Below the pieces are notes generated by a model. The model saw nothing but the letters and a program-made list of their open reading frames with translations, searched no databases and was not told the origin of the DNA. The translations under genes were made by a program, and so were the position numbers. A DNA stretch of 53,607 nucleotides from Candidatus Daviesbacteria bacterium RIFCSPHIGHO2_12_FULL_37_16 (GTDB taxonomy: Bacteria; Patescibacteriota; Microgenomatia; Daviesbacterales; UBA10151), in the NCBI GenBank assembly GCA_001776785.1, contig MFDF01000016.1, positions 1 through 53,607 on the forward strand, given 5' to 3'. How positions within the stretch are numbered: the first letter of the stretch is position 1; each line of letters starts with the position of its first letter. Shown in pieces: positions 24,111 to 32,698 of this stretch.

Positions 24111-26535
24111 TTTTTTGTTCTGCGCTATAAATTTTAGGGATTGTTTCTAACAATGAGTCTGGGTTTAGTGAAATACTGTCAATTCCTGCTTCAACTAAAA
24201 ATTTAGAAAACTCAGGATAATCAGAGGGGGCTTGTCCGCAAATTCCAATGTATTTTTGTTTGGACTTGCAGACTTTGATGACCTCCCTTATTAAATCTTT
24301 TACTGAATCATCATTTTCGTTACTTATATTTTTAATCCTTTCATTACCATCACGGTCTATGCCTAAGGTTAGCTGAGTGAGGTCATTTGAGCCTATGCTC
24401 ATGCCATCAAAGACCTCCAGGAATTTTTCAGCCAAAATTACATTTGAAGGGATTTCACACATGACATAGACTTTAAGGGTTGGGTCTTTTTTGCGGGAAA
24501 GCCCCGAAGACTCCATAATTTCTATGACTTTTCTACCTTCCTCTACAGTCCTGCAGAAAGGGACCATAACTACAATATTTTTAAGGCCAATTTCTTCCCT
24601 TACCTTTTTTATGGCTTTTAGCTCAAGTTTGAAGGCTTCTATAAAGGCAGGGTGGTAGTAACGGGAAGCGCCTCTCCAGCCAATCATTGGGTTTTCCTCT
24701 TCAGGCTCATAATATTGCCCTCCAAGAAGGGACCTATATTCATTAGTTTTAAAGTCAGACAGCCTGACTATAACAGGGTTTGGATAAAAAGATGCTCCAA
24801 TCCTGGAGATGCCATAGGCTAAATTATCTATATAGTAGTTAAGTTTATTTTTGTAACCTTTGGTAATTTTGAAAATCTTATTTTTAAGGGCAGGTTCAAG
24901 CTGTTTAAAATTTATTAAAGCCATTGGGTGAATCCCAATTGAGGCAATTATGAACTCTTCACGGGCCAGGCCCACTCCTGAGTTGGGATAAAAGGATTTT
25001 TCAAAGGCAGTTTCAGGAGTGGCAATATTGATCATGACTCTTGTGTTAGTTTTTGGGAGTTTTCTAATATCTTTTTGGATTACTTTAAACTTGATCTCAC
25101 CTTCAAAAATTATTCCCTCTGAACCTGTGGTATCTACTGTTATTAAAGTGCCATTTTTTAATTTTTTGGTAGCATCAGAGCATCCCACTACTGCAGGAAT
25201 CCCAAGCTCCCTTGAGACAATGGCTGCATGTGAGGTCCTGCCTCCCTTATCAGTGACTATGGCTGAGGCCATTTTCATGATTGGCTCCCAGTCAGGGTCT
25301 GTAATGTCTGTTACCAGAATTTCACCCTTTTGAAAACTGCCAATGTCTTTAACATCCATGATGATCCTGACTTTGCCTGATACAATTTTTTCTCCAACTG
25401 AGGCTCCTTTGATAAGAATTTGTCCTGAACCCTGCCTTTGGTACTGCTTTACAAGGTAGAGATCCCTTTCAGAATGGATAGTCTCAGGGCGGGCCTGGAC
25501 TATGTAAAGGTCACCATCTTGTCCATCTTTTGCCCATTCTATATCCATAGGAGTCCATTTGCCTGACTTTTGGGTGTAGTGGTCTTCAATTTCAACTGCC
25601 CATTTTGAAAGTTTTAATATTTCTTCATCTGTCAGGACAAAGCTATCACGCTCAGGTTCAGAGTTTTGAATAACTTTAGTGGGATTTTGGTCTGAGTAGA
25701 CCATTTTTTCTAATTTTGCTCCTAATTTTTTGCTGATAATTGGAGAGAAGTGGGATTTTTTAAGAAGCCTTTTTAAGGGATGGGAGGTTTTTTCTTTCCC
25801 GAGTGTTTTTTTAAAGACAACAAATTCATCTGGGGTAACTGAACCCTGGACAACCATCTCACCAAGTCCATATGAACCATTTATCAAAACTATATCTTTA
25901 AAGCCTGTTTCAGTGTCCAATGTGAACATGATACCTGAGCAGGCAAGGTCTGAGCGGACCATTTTTTGGACTCCAACAGAAAGTGAGATCTTAAAGTGGT
26001 CAAAGCCTTTATCTGCCCTGTAGGAGATTGCCCTGTCATTAAAGAGTGAGGCCATGGCTTTTTTGATGGCCTCTAAAAGGTTTTGTTCTCCTTTTATATT
26101 TAGGAAAGTTTCATGCTGGCCTGCAAATGAGGCACCAGGCAGGTCTTCTGCTGTGGCTGAAGAACGTACAGCAAAAGTAGAATTAGATCCATATTCTTTT
26201 TGGATTTGTTTATAGGAATTTAAGATTTCCAGTTTTAAATCTTCAGGAAAGGTAGATTCTACTATTTTATCCCTGACTGTTTTGGCTTTTCTGGTCAGGC
26301 TTCCCAGGTCTTTTACTTTTAAATCTTTTAAAGTATCTTTAATGAAATATTTTAACCCTGTTTTATCAAGGAAGTGCTGATAGGCTGAGGCTGTGACCAC
26401 AAAGCCTCCAGGGACCTTTATATCCTTTTTGGAAAGGGCCTGGATCATTTCCCCAAGCGAGGCATTTTTCCCGCCCACTTCTGACAAGTTTGAGAGGTTT
26501 ACTTCTGAAAGTTTCTTTGTGAAGGAGTTGGGCAT
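24100..26535 (-). CDS. ppsA: Phosphoenolpyruvate synthase (pyruvate, water dikinase)
   Basis: 811 residues, near the ~790 of PpsA. The N-terminal nucleotide-binding domain has EVGGKNASLGEM and FAVRSSATAEDLPGASFAG. The central swivelling domain has GGRTSHAAIVSRELG with the phospho-accepting His near residue 433. The C-terminal PEP/pyruvate barrel has SIGSNDLTQLTLGIDRD and ICGQAPSDYPEF. It interconverts pyruvate + ATP and PEP + AMP + Pi; in CPR it is a key link in a reduced glycolysis or gluconeogenesis. Confidence 0.95.
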   Translation of the reverse strand: MPNSFTKKLSEVNLSNLSEVGGKNASLGEMIQALSKKDIKVPGGFVVTASAYQHFLDKTGLKYFIKDTLKDLKVKDLGSLTRKAKTVRDKIVESTFPEDLKLEILNSYKQIQKEYGSNSTFAVRSSATAEDLPGASFAGQHETFLNIKGEQNLLEAIKKAMASLFNDRAISYRADKGFDHFKISLSVGVQKMVRSDLACSGIMFTLDTETGFKDIVLINGSYGLGEMVVQGSVTPDEFVVFKKTLGKEKTSHPLKRLLKKSHFSPIISKKLGAKLEKMVYSDQNPTKVIQNSEPERDSFVLTDEEILKLSKWAVEIEDHYTQKSGKWTPMDIEWAKDGQDGDLYIVQARPETIHSERDLYLVKQYQRQGSGQILIKGASVGEKIVSGKVRIIMDVKDIGSFQKGEILVTDITDPDWEPIMKMASAIVTDKGGRTSHAAIVSRELGIPAVVGCSDATKKLKNGTLITVDTTGSEGIIFEGEIKFKVIQKDIRKLPKTNTRVMINIATPETAFEKSFYPNSGVGLAREEFIIASIGIHPMALINFKQLEPALKNKIFKITKGYKNKLNYYIDNLAYGISRIGASFYPNPVIVRLSDFKTNEYRSLLGGQYYEPEEENPMIGWRGASRYYHPAFIEAFKLELKAIKKVREEIGLKNIVVMVPFCRTVEEGRKVIEIMESSGLSRKKDPTLKVYVMCEIPSNVILAEKFLEVFDGMSIGSNDLTQLTLGIDRDGNERIKNISNENDDSVKDLIREVIKVCKSKQKYIGICGQAPSDYPEFSKFLVEAGIDSISLNPDSLLETIPKIYSAEQKINS

Positions 26536-26619
26536 TAAATTAATAGTAACAGAAAAGTGTTAAGTTAATCCAGAAATTATGACTTTAGCTTTAAAATTGA
26601 TATAATAGCTTGTGCATCC

Positions 26620-26693
26620 GCCCCCATAGCTCAGTGGATTAGAGCGGGACGGTTCTAACGTCAAGGTCGGGGGTTCGAATCCCTCTGGGGGTG
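26620..26693 (+). tRNA. tRNA-Arg (UCU)
   Basis: Acceptor GCCCCCA/TGGGGGT (terminal G-U), discriminator G; D arm GCTC/GAGC; anticodon stem GGACG/CGTCA with one G-A mismatch, loop GTTCTAA (anticodon TCT); T arm CGGGG-GTTCGAA-type with CCCTC. TATAAT at 26601-26606 is the likely -10 box. CCA is not encoded. Partial copies of its 3' end follow about 100 nt downstream. Confidence 0.92.
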
Positions 26694-26696
26694 CAA

Positions 26697-26730
26697 GATT
26701 TAAATTTCGGATTCATTCGGGATTTAAATC
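26697..26730. repeat. Inverted repeat downstream of tRNA-Arg
   Basis: GATTTAAAT (26697-26705) and ATTTAAATC (26722-26730) around a loop with TTCGG/ATTCGG. It could act as a weak terminator of the tRNA but lacks a run of T. Confidence 0.5.
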
Positions 26731-26796
26731 TTTCTCCTCGTTTGGAATTCTAAACTAATCTCTGATTTGGTTCGTTAATCCGAAGGATTAGGACAT

Positions 26797-26827
26797 ATCC
26801 CTCTGGGGGTGCTCACTCTGGGGGTAC
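26797..26827 (+). repeat. Two partial copies of the tRNA-Arg 3' end
   Basis: ATCCCTCTGGGGGTGC (26797-26812) repeats the T-stem 3' strand plus acceptor of tRNA-Arg(UCU) exactly. A second, degenerate copy (CTCTGGGGGTAC) follows directly. Such 3'-end duplications are typical of integration at a tRNA gene; the element itself is no longer here. Confidence 0.65.
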
Positions 26828-26868
26828 AAATTTGACAAGAGTTATATCTATTTGTTAATGTATTTTTG

Positions 26869-27510
26869 ATGCAAAAAAGTATTATTGCCCTTATTCTTTT
26901 CGCACTCTTCTTAATACCTTTGTACCCTGTATATGCTCAAAGCATTGCAACTCCGGCTGCAGGCAAACCTACTACAGCAATCCAGAGAGCACAACTTCTA
27001 AAAAATAACCTTCAGGCTAGCCCGGGCACAGTTGGGGATAAGATTGCCTCAAAGGGAGCTCAGCTTAAAGAAAAACTCCTTAGATTCAGGGACCAAAGAA
27101 AAGCCAAGCTTGCAGAAAAAATAAATGACAATTTAAATAAGATAAATGAAAGAAGAACTAACCAGATGATGGACCATGTTTCTAAGCTTTCAAATATTTT
27201 ATCAAGGCTTGATGAAAGAGTAAGCAATGCAGAAGCAAATGGTAAAGATATGAGCAGCGCAAATGCTGCAATAGCTGATGCAAATGCAAAAATTGCATCT
27301 GCTGAGGCTTCTGTAAGTGCACAAAAACTAAAGGATTATACAATAGAGGCAACATCTGAGGCTACAATAAAAGCTGATGCAGCTGCTATGAGAAATAAAC
27401 TTCACGATGATTTACAATCAGTGCATAATTTAATTGTTACTGCAAGACAGGCTGTAGCAAATGCTATTTCAACTGCAGTATCCAGTGCAAAGGGAGGAGG
27501 CACACCATAA
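26869..27510 (+). CDS. Secreted coiled-coil protein
   Basis: 213 residues from ATG 26869. Signal peptide (SIIALILFALFLIPLYPVYA, cut near residue 23). It is then almost entirely helical and Ala/Lys/Asn-rich, with heptad-like KINDNLNKINERRTNQMMDHV and an Ala-rich AAIADANAKIASAEASVSA, ending GGGTP. No enzymatic motif. It starts a three-gene run of exported proteins with 1-nt and overlapping junctions, so they are probably made together. Confidence 0.75.
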   Translation: MQKSIIALILFALFLIPLYPVYAQSIATPAAGKPTTAIQRAQLLKNNLQASPGTVGDKIASKGAQLKEKLLRFRDQRKAKLAEKINDNLNKINERRTNQMMDHVSKLSNILSRLDERVSNAEANGKDMSSANAAIADANAKIASAEASVSAQKLKDYTIEATSEATIKADAAAMRNKLHDDLQSVHNLIVTARQAVANAISTAVSSAKGGGTP

Positions 27511-27511
27511 T

Positions 27512-27880
27512 ATGGATTCTAATATAACACCACCAGCCGGAGGAGGGTTACCACCAGTGCCTCCAAATCCAATCCCATCTCAAAACACTTCTATGCCTGC
27601 ACAACCTGCTGCAGCCCCTGTTGTTGCACAAGCAGGTGGAGGCGGAGATTCTTCTTCTAAAAAATGGATATTTATAATACTGGGTGTAATTGGACTTTTA
27701 GCAGTTGTTGGAGGAGCATACTTCTTCCTGATGGGAAGCCAGACAGCTCAGCCCGCGCAGCAAAATGTACAGGTGGATACAACTGAATTTGAAAGCCTAA
27801 ATGCAGAGACATCCCAGATTAACTTAGGAGATATTCAGTCTGATTTTGTTGAAGTAGATACTGACCTGCAAAGTTTATGA
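27512..27880 (+). CDS. Pro-rich single-pass membrane protein
   Basis: 122 residues from ATG 27512; the frame is open upstream inside the previous gene. The N-terminal 45 residues are Pro/Gly/Ala-rich (PPAGGGLPPVPPNPIPS). One membrane helix (WIFIILGVIGLLAVVGGAYFF) sits at about 52-72 and an acidic extracytoplasmic tail follows. It overlaps the next gene by 4 nt (ATGA). It may anchor or organise its secreted neighbours. Confidence 0.7.
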   Translation: MDSNITPPAGGGLPPVPPNPIPSQNTSMPAQPAAAPVVAQAGGGGDSSSKKWIFIILGVIGLLAVVGGAYFFLMGSQTAQPAQQNVQVDTTEFESLNAETSQINLGDIQSDFVEVDTDLQSL

Positions 27881-28761
27881 CGCTTAAGATTTGGCTATTT
27901 GGATTTATATTTTTATTTATTCTTACTCCGGTTGTAAGTGCGGTTGATTTAACCAGACCTACACCTCCACCAAGACCTCAACCACTAACTGAAAGACCTG
28001 AAGCACCTAGAGCACCTGAGCCACCTCAAGTAAGCGGTGACTTTGAGGTCCCTGAGGTCCCAGGACTGCGTGTTAGGGTTTTTGCCCATCCTCCAAAGCC
28101 AACCCCTCCACCAAAGCCTGGTACAACCCCTAAACCCACTCCAACCCCATCACCTGTTCCAGTTGAAAACACTTCTTTGGTTTGCGGTTTATTAGACCCA
28201 GATACTCAAAATGTTGTAACTCCAGCAGGGTGGCACATAATACCTGGTTCAATAACTTACAGATTAAATGCAGCCAGCGTACCAGCAAGTGTTGGGGGGA
28301 GCAATTTGGATGCAATTGTCCAGAATGGGTTTAGCCAGTATAACCAGGCAACGGGTGGAAAAGTAAATTTTGTTAAGGGGGTAAATACAAGTGTTAACAG
28401 ATCAAGGTTTGATGGGCAAAATGTAGTAACCTGGGGAAGATTAGGAGCTGGATCTTTAGGAATCACCTATGTTTGGTATTATCCTTCTAGCGGGAATTTA
28501 GCTGAGGTTGATACTGTTATGAATACCAGGTATAAGTGGAGTTTATCAAGCCAGGATTCCTGTGCTGACAACAAAACTTATGATGCAAAAAATATTATGA
28601 CACATGAGCTGGGCCACTGGATGGGGCTTGATGATATGTATAATGCTGGAACCCATGGGGATGCAACTATGTATGGATATGGGAGTTTGGGTGAAGTTAA
28701 AAAGAATACACTCACCACTGGAGATAAGACTGGATTATCTTCGATTTATACACCTTTATAG
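27877..28761 (+). CDS. Secreted matrixin-like zinc metalloprotease
   Basis: 294 residues: signal peptide at 1-22, a long Pro/Glu/Thr linker to about 95, and a C-terminal metzincin domain. The zinc site is HELGHWMGLDD near residue 243. It fits HExxHxxGxxD, with Asp as third ligand as in snapalysins rather than the His of most matrixins. A Met-turn candidate TMYGYGSL follows. A cell-surface protease is likely. Its stop lies 2 nt from the stop of the convergent HEALH gene. Confidence 0.85.
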   Translation: MTLKIWLFGFIFLFILTPVVSAVDLTRPTPPPRPQPLTERPEAPRAPEPPQVSGDFEVPEVPGLRVRVFAHPPKPTPPPKPGTTPKPTPTPSPVPVENTSLVCGLLDPDTQNVVTPAGWHIIPGSITYRLNAASVPASVGGSNLDAIVQNGFSQYNQATGGKVNFVKGVNTSVNRSRFDGQNVVTWGRLGAGSLGITYVWYYPSSGNLAEVDTVMNTRYKWSLSSQDSCADNKTYDAKNIMTHELGHWMGLDDMYNAGTHGDATMYGYGSLGEVKKNTLTTGDKTGLSSIYTPL

Positions 28762-28763
28762 TT

Positions 28764-29792
28764 TTACAAAACTAAAGTAGGTTCCAGAGGTTGGTGAAAT
28801 TTCTTATTCCAGCTATTTTCTAAATCTGGTATAACATTTACCATAACACTCTCTCCTGTAATTTGATTAGTCCAATTTACAATGTCAGGGTTAAGTCTGT
28901 GATTTATGGGAAAACTTTTGAACCTTGATCCAATATTGCCAAAAAATCTGTCTGGGTCTGTATTTATATAATGCAACAGTTGAGATTTGTATTCCCCGTT
29001 AAAATAAGGAATTAAAATTTTGTTATTATATGCTTTAACTTGATCTGGATATGCAGGTGAATTGTAGTTAAAACCATATCCTTTCATCCACTCAGAATTA
29101 GCTTGTTCAACAACAGCTTCTTCATATTTTGCTCCAATTATTCCCATGCAGCTTGCATTTTCATCCATATATTGAGAACTAGAAAAAACTAATGTAACAC
29201 CGCTCCTCATGTGTGCCTTTACTATCTTGCCGTTTTCAATAGGAATATCTGCAGGGGGGGTAAGTTTTACTTTCTTAACTTCCTGGTGTAAGGCTTCATG
29301 CATACAGATTGCAAGTGTTAATGTGGCAACTCGGTCCTGCCAGCCACCCATTTCCCTGATGCTTGTTAAATTTATAAAAGCTTTATTGGAATTTGGTAAA
29401 ACAATGCCTTGCCCAATATTGTAATTTTTTTCAGTTCTGCAGCCATCTTCTTCATTCAAAGACCTTACAAACCTTTCCTCTTCCGATAAATACTGTCTCT
29501 GGGCTATTTTTAACCCATCTGTACCAATTTCTATGCCAACTTTTTCGCATGCAAAACCAGAAATTTCACTGGCAACCTGGTTAAGTCTATTAGGGTTTCT
29601 GGCAATTTCAGAATCTAATTTTCCGAACCTATCTACCGGGCTGCTTGATAGAGCTGGGGTTTGGAATTTGGGAGAAGATAATTTACTCTCCTGTGAGTGA
29701 ATAACTTGTGGACCAATCGCTGTAACCAGCGCAAGTTCAGCAACTGCTGCAGAGACCAGTTTTATAAAGTTTCTTCTTGGTATTTCATTCAT
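28764..29792 (-). CDS. Putative exported zincin with Tat-like signal
   Basis: 342 residues. The N-terminus PRRNFIKLVSAAVAELALVTAIG carries a twin-arginine motif (RRNFIK, 6-11) and a hydrophobic core. In the middle, TLTLAICMHEALHQEVKK has an HExxH motif (165-169) in a helix, the mark of gluzincin/zincin peptidases; the third ligand is not clear. No family is recognised beyond that. Tat systems are uncommon in CPR, so the signal may be handled by Sec. Confidence 0.55.
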   Translation of the reverse strand: MNEIPRRNFIKLVSAAVAELALVTAIGPQVIHSQESKLSSPKFQTPALSSSPVDRFGKLDSEIARNPNRLNQVASEISGFACEKVGIEIGTDGLKIAQRQYLSEEERFVRSLNEEDGCRTEKNYNIGQGIVLPNSNKAFINLTSIREMGGWQDRVATLTLAICMHEALHQEVKKVKLTPPADIPIENGKIVKAHMRSGVTLVFSSSQYMDENASCMGIIGAKYEEAVVEQANSEWMKGYGFNYNSPAYPDQVKAYNNKILIPYFNGEYKSQLLHYINTDPDRFFGNIGSRFKSFPINHRLNPDIVNWTNQITGESVMVNVIPDLENSWNKKFHQPLEPTLVL

Positions 29793-29975
29793 GAGACCAA
29801 TTATACATATATAAAAAAACCAACCACAAGGGCTGGATTTATTTTAGTGAGCGCTCAATGCACTTCTATTTGAACCGAAGGGAAAAGAGCTTTGCTCATT
29901 TGAACCACTACTTGCTCATTTTAATGATTTGATGGGTGTGTATGAAAGTTGCGTGGAATAATTTGTGTATTTTCA

Positions 29976-30003
29976 TTGAAATTCATATAATTTATCCTAT
30001 AAT
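29976..30003 (+). promoter_or_regulatory. Promoter upstream of the 30029 gene
   Basis: TTGAAA (29976-29981), 16-nt spacer, TATAAT (29998-30003). It overlaps the inverted repeat AATTTCA/TGAAATT (30001-30016), which could be an operator at the transcription start. Confidence 0.5.
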
Positions 30004-30028
30004 TTCAAGTGAAATTAAGTAATAAACC

Positions 30029-30496
30029 ATGGAAGTACCTTCTGACGGAAATCGTTTTATTGATCAGATTAATAAAAGGTCATCGATGCCTGAAGTTGAA
30101 TTGATTGTTCCATTAAGTGGTGCAGCAATTATGATGCTTCATCCGATTGGCAGAACTATCGCCGAAGAGTTAACCACTTCCAATCCTATAAGGGATTACT
30201 TGCTTTACAACACAGGAGATTTTACAGATGCATTTATAATAACTTCGTTCGCAGACATAATTCTAAGAATTGCCAAGCCTGAAATACCCGACAGAATTAG
30301 CCGATCAATTGGATTAGCATTTGGAAGCTCAGCAGTGATTTTTGCAGAAACTGTTCAAACTAACATACGACAATTGGGAACTGCGCAGATTGACGATATA
30401 CCTTTTGGATTATTGGGTTCAGTTTCAGCGGTATGTTTTAGTGCCTGGTATGAAAGAAAGTTTAGGACTCCAAAAAATTTAGAGTCCAAAGTTTGA
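30029..30496 (+). CDS. Membrane protein, hypothetical
   Basis: 155 residues with hydrophobic segments at about 24-40, 65-80 and 128-145, and a basic C-terminus (YERKFRTPKNLESK). The N-terminus is polar (MEVPSDGNRFIDQINKRSS). Not recognised. It opens the 30-37 kb accessory stretch and has its own promoter; the 74-nt gap downstream carries nothing obvious. Confidence 0.55.
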   Translation: MEVPSDGNRFIDQINKRSSMPEVELIVPLSGAAIMMLHPIGRTIAEELTTSNPIRDYLLYNTGDFTDAFIITSFADIILRIAKPEIPDRISRSIGLAFGSSAVIFAETVQTNIRQLGTAQIDDIPFGLLGSVSAVCFSAWYERKFRTPKNLESKV

Positions 30497-30570
30497 AGGA
30501 ATGGGTTTGAACCAACTTGAAGCTAAGTTAATTTAAAAACAGAGGTGGGAGACGGGACACCCTATCAAAA

Positions 30571-30747
30571 ATGAAAATTTTGAGGCTAACTTTGAACCAA
30601 AATGCATTAAGAGCGGGTAACGGGATTCGAGGCGTACTCCAAACTTTGTTTAATGATAACTCTGAACAGGCTAAATTATTGGCTTTTCAATTAGAGTTAC
30701 TCAAAAACCAGAGCCTATTCTCTAAAACTTCCTCTAGTGTGCTTTGA
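30571..30747 (+). CDS. Small ORF, hypothetical
   Basis: 58 codons beginning MKILRLTLNQNALRAG, with a helical, Leu-rich second half (EQAKLLAFQLELLKNQSL). There is no Shine-Dalgarno; TATCAA lies 3 nt before the ATG. It ends 25 nt before the TPR-like gene on the same strand. It could be a real small protein of the accessory block or chance. Confidence 0.35.
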   Translation: MKILRLTLNQNALRAGNGIRGVLQTLFNDNSEQAKLLAFQLELLKNQSLFSKTSSSVL

Positions 30748-30772
30748 CGATCGAAATTAGTAAAATCTATTT

Positions 30773-31402
30773 ATGTTTGGCATTTTTAACAAGAAAAACG
30801 AGACAAAAGGAGAAATTGGCTACTTTGGACTTCAGGACTGGTGGCTTTCAGCTTTTACCCAAGATGAACGAAATCATATTGAGGAGGTATTTCATCCAAT
30901 GGGTTCAGAACCCAGCTCAAAACCTCTAACTCAGGGCGATATTTCTTATACCTCGCAAACTGCTGCAGGACTTCTCCAAGCACTGGCTGGGTGGTTTAAT
31001 AATCCAAGAGATCGAGAAATCGCCAAAAAGATTATTCAAAAGGCTGAGGAATTAGCTCCTGTTGGCGGGAATATACTTGACCAGCACTTTACTCTTTCAG
31101 AGAAAATGGTTATTTATTATCGTGAGCGAGAGACAAGCCCCGAAGCTATGGAGACTGCAATAACGACATGTAGAGAGCAAATTGCTCTTGCTCCACAAGC
31201 AATCAAAGCTTTTCTCAAAGAATACCCTCAACAACCACTCCCTGCCCATGCAGGGTACAGACAGCTCAGGATTATCCTAGAAAAACAAGGTAAATATGAC
31301 GAGGCTATTGAACTCTGCTTGCAAGCAAAACAGCAAGGATGGACTGATGATTGGGATAAACAGCTGGAGACTCTGAACAAAAAGAAAGAAAAAGTACACT
31401 AA
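30773..31402 (+). CDS. TPR-like cytoplasmic protein
   Basis: 209 residues, no signal or membrane segment. The second half is helical-repeat-like: AMETAITTCREQIALAPQAIKAFLKEYP and LRIILEKQGKYDEAIELCLQAKQQGW, the latter a good TPR-type hairpin (GxYDEAIxLCxxA). The N-terminus GEIGYFGLQDWWLSAFTQDER is distinctive but unrecognised. It precedes rmuC by 105 nt on the same strand. A protein-protein adaptor role is inferred. Confidence 0.6.
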   Translation: MFGIFNKKNETKGEIGYFGLQDWWLSAFTQDERNHIEEVFHPMGSEPSSKPLTQGDISYTSQTAAGLLQALAGWFNNPRDREIAKKIIQKAEELAPVGGNILDQHFTLSEKMVIYYRERETSPEAMETAITTCREQIALAPQAIKAFLKEYPQQPLPAHAGYRQLRIILEKQGKYDEAIELCLQAKQQGWTDDWDKQLETLNKKKEKVH

Positions 31403-31507
31403 ATCGTACGACCTCACATTAAGACTTAGTTATCCATCTAATAAGACAAGTTTTAATACAACCAGCTCAGCTATTTGCTATAATCTAATTGCTGAATTAA
31501 GCAAAAA

Positions 31508-32695
31508 ATGGATATGTATATTTATATTGCCCTTGGGGTTGCAATAGGATTTGTAGTTGCGTTAATTGTATTTCTATTGACTAAAAAGCAGTTTTCAGGG
31601 GATTCTTCTCAGCTCGAAGCTAAACTCGCCGAAATTTTTCCTAAAGTTCTGCAGAATGCAAACGAACAATTAGTTTTGCTCGCTAATGAAAAGCTACAAG
31701 CAGAAAAACAAGATATTAAAACCGATCTTCAGAATAAAAAGACCAGTATTGAAGACTTAATAAAAAGAATCCATCAAGAATTAGAACAAAGTAACAAGAG
31801 AACAGAAAAAGCAGAATTAGAAAGAGTGGGTTCTTTTCGTGAACTTAAACAGGAGATGGAGAATAATAGACGAATTACGGAACAACTTTCAGCAACAACA
31901 GAGGGTTTAAAGAAAGTCTTATCAAATAATCAGTTAAGAGGGCAGTTCGGGGAACAAGTAGCGGAGGAATTATTAAGAATGGTTGGGTTTGTGAATGGAG
32001 TAGATTATCAGCACAATAAAATTTTAGTGGGAGCAGAAACCAGACCAGATTTTACCATTTTCTTGCCTGATGGAGTAAAGATAAATATTGATGTCAAGTT
32101 CCCTTATGCTAATTTGCAGAAGATGACTGAAACTCAAGATGAGGGAATGAAAAGAGAATATGTAAAATTATTTGAAAAAGATATTAAGGATAAGATAAAA
32201 CAGGTTACCTCTCGTGAATATATTAACCCAGAAGATAACACCGTGGATTTTGTAATAATGTTTATACCCAACGAAATGATCTTCTCTTATATATATGAAA
32301 AAATGGGAAGTGTTTGGGAAGACGGAATGAAGCAAAAAGTAATTTTTGCAGGTCCTTTTAACTTCACTGCTATCTTAAGACTCATAAGACAATCTTACAG
32401 CAATTTTAAATATCAGAATAATGTTCGGAATATTATTACCTATATAAAAATATTTGAAGAGGAGTTCAGAAAATATAATCAAGAATTTGTGAAAATCGGA
32501 GATAGATTAGAATCTCTTAATGACCAATATGCTAAGGTGGATTCTACTCGGACGAAACAGTTAATAAGATCTGTTGATAAGATAGTTTCTGAAGATAATA
32601 AAGCAGATGATGTTTCATCCGCAATTCCAGCAATGATGGACCCACTTATATCTCCTGCCGCTAATAAAATAGTAGCTGAAGAAGAAATAATATAG
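31508..32695 (+). CDS. rmuC: RmuC-family DNA recombination protein
   Basis: 395 residues: N-terminal membrane helix (IYIALGVAIGFVVALIVFLL), a long coiled coil (about 30-130), then the RmuC nuclease-like domain with LRGQFGEQVAEELLRMVGF, RPDFTIFLPDG, INIDVKFPYANL, FIPNEMIFSYIYE and GPFNFTAILRLI. RmuC limits inversions and rearrangements at short inverted repeats and may cleave structured DNA, which is notable in a palindrome-rich genome. TATAAT at 31479-31484 gives a short leader. It is tail to tail with the helicase-nuclease, 3 nt between stops. Confidence 0.92.
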   Translation: MDMYIYIALGVAIGFVVALIVFLLTKKQFSGDSSQLEAKLAEIFPKVLQNANEQLVLLANEKLQAEKQDIKTDLQNKKTSIEDLIKRIHQELEQSNKRTEKAELERVGSFRELKQEMENNRRITEQLSATTEGLKKVLSNNQLRGQFGEQVAEELLRMVGFVNGVDYQHNKILVGAETRPDFTIFLPDGVKINIDVKFPYANLQKMTETQDEGMKREYVKLFEKDIKDKIKQVTSREYINPEDNTVDFVIMFIPNEMIFSYIYEKMGSVWEDGMKQKVIFAGPFNFTAILRLIRQSYSNFKYQNNVRNIITYIKIFEEEFRKYNQEFVKIGDRLESLNDQYAKVDSTRTKQLIRSVDKIVSEDNKADDVSSAIPAMMDPLISPAANKIVAEEEII

Positions 32696-32698
32696 TTT

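Noticed and set aside
30541-30640. tRNA-like piece (GCGGGTAACGGGATTCGAGG) before the TPR gene
   Set aside because: It resembles a T-arm region but does not fold; no acceptor or anticodon arm could be paired. A small open frame explains the stretch equally well.
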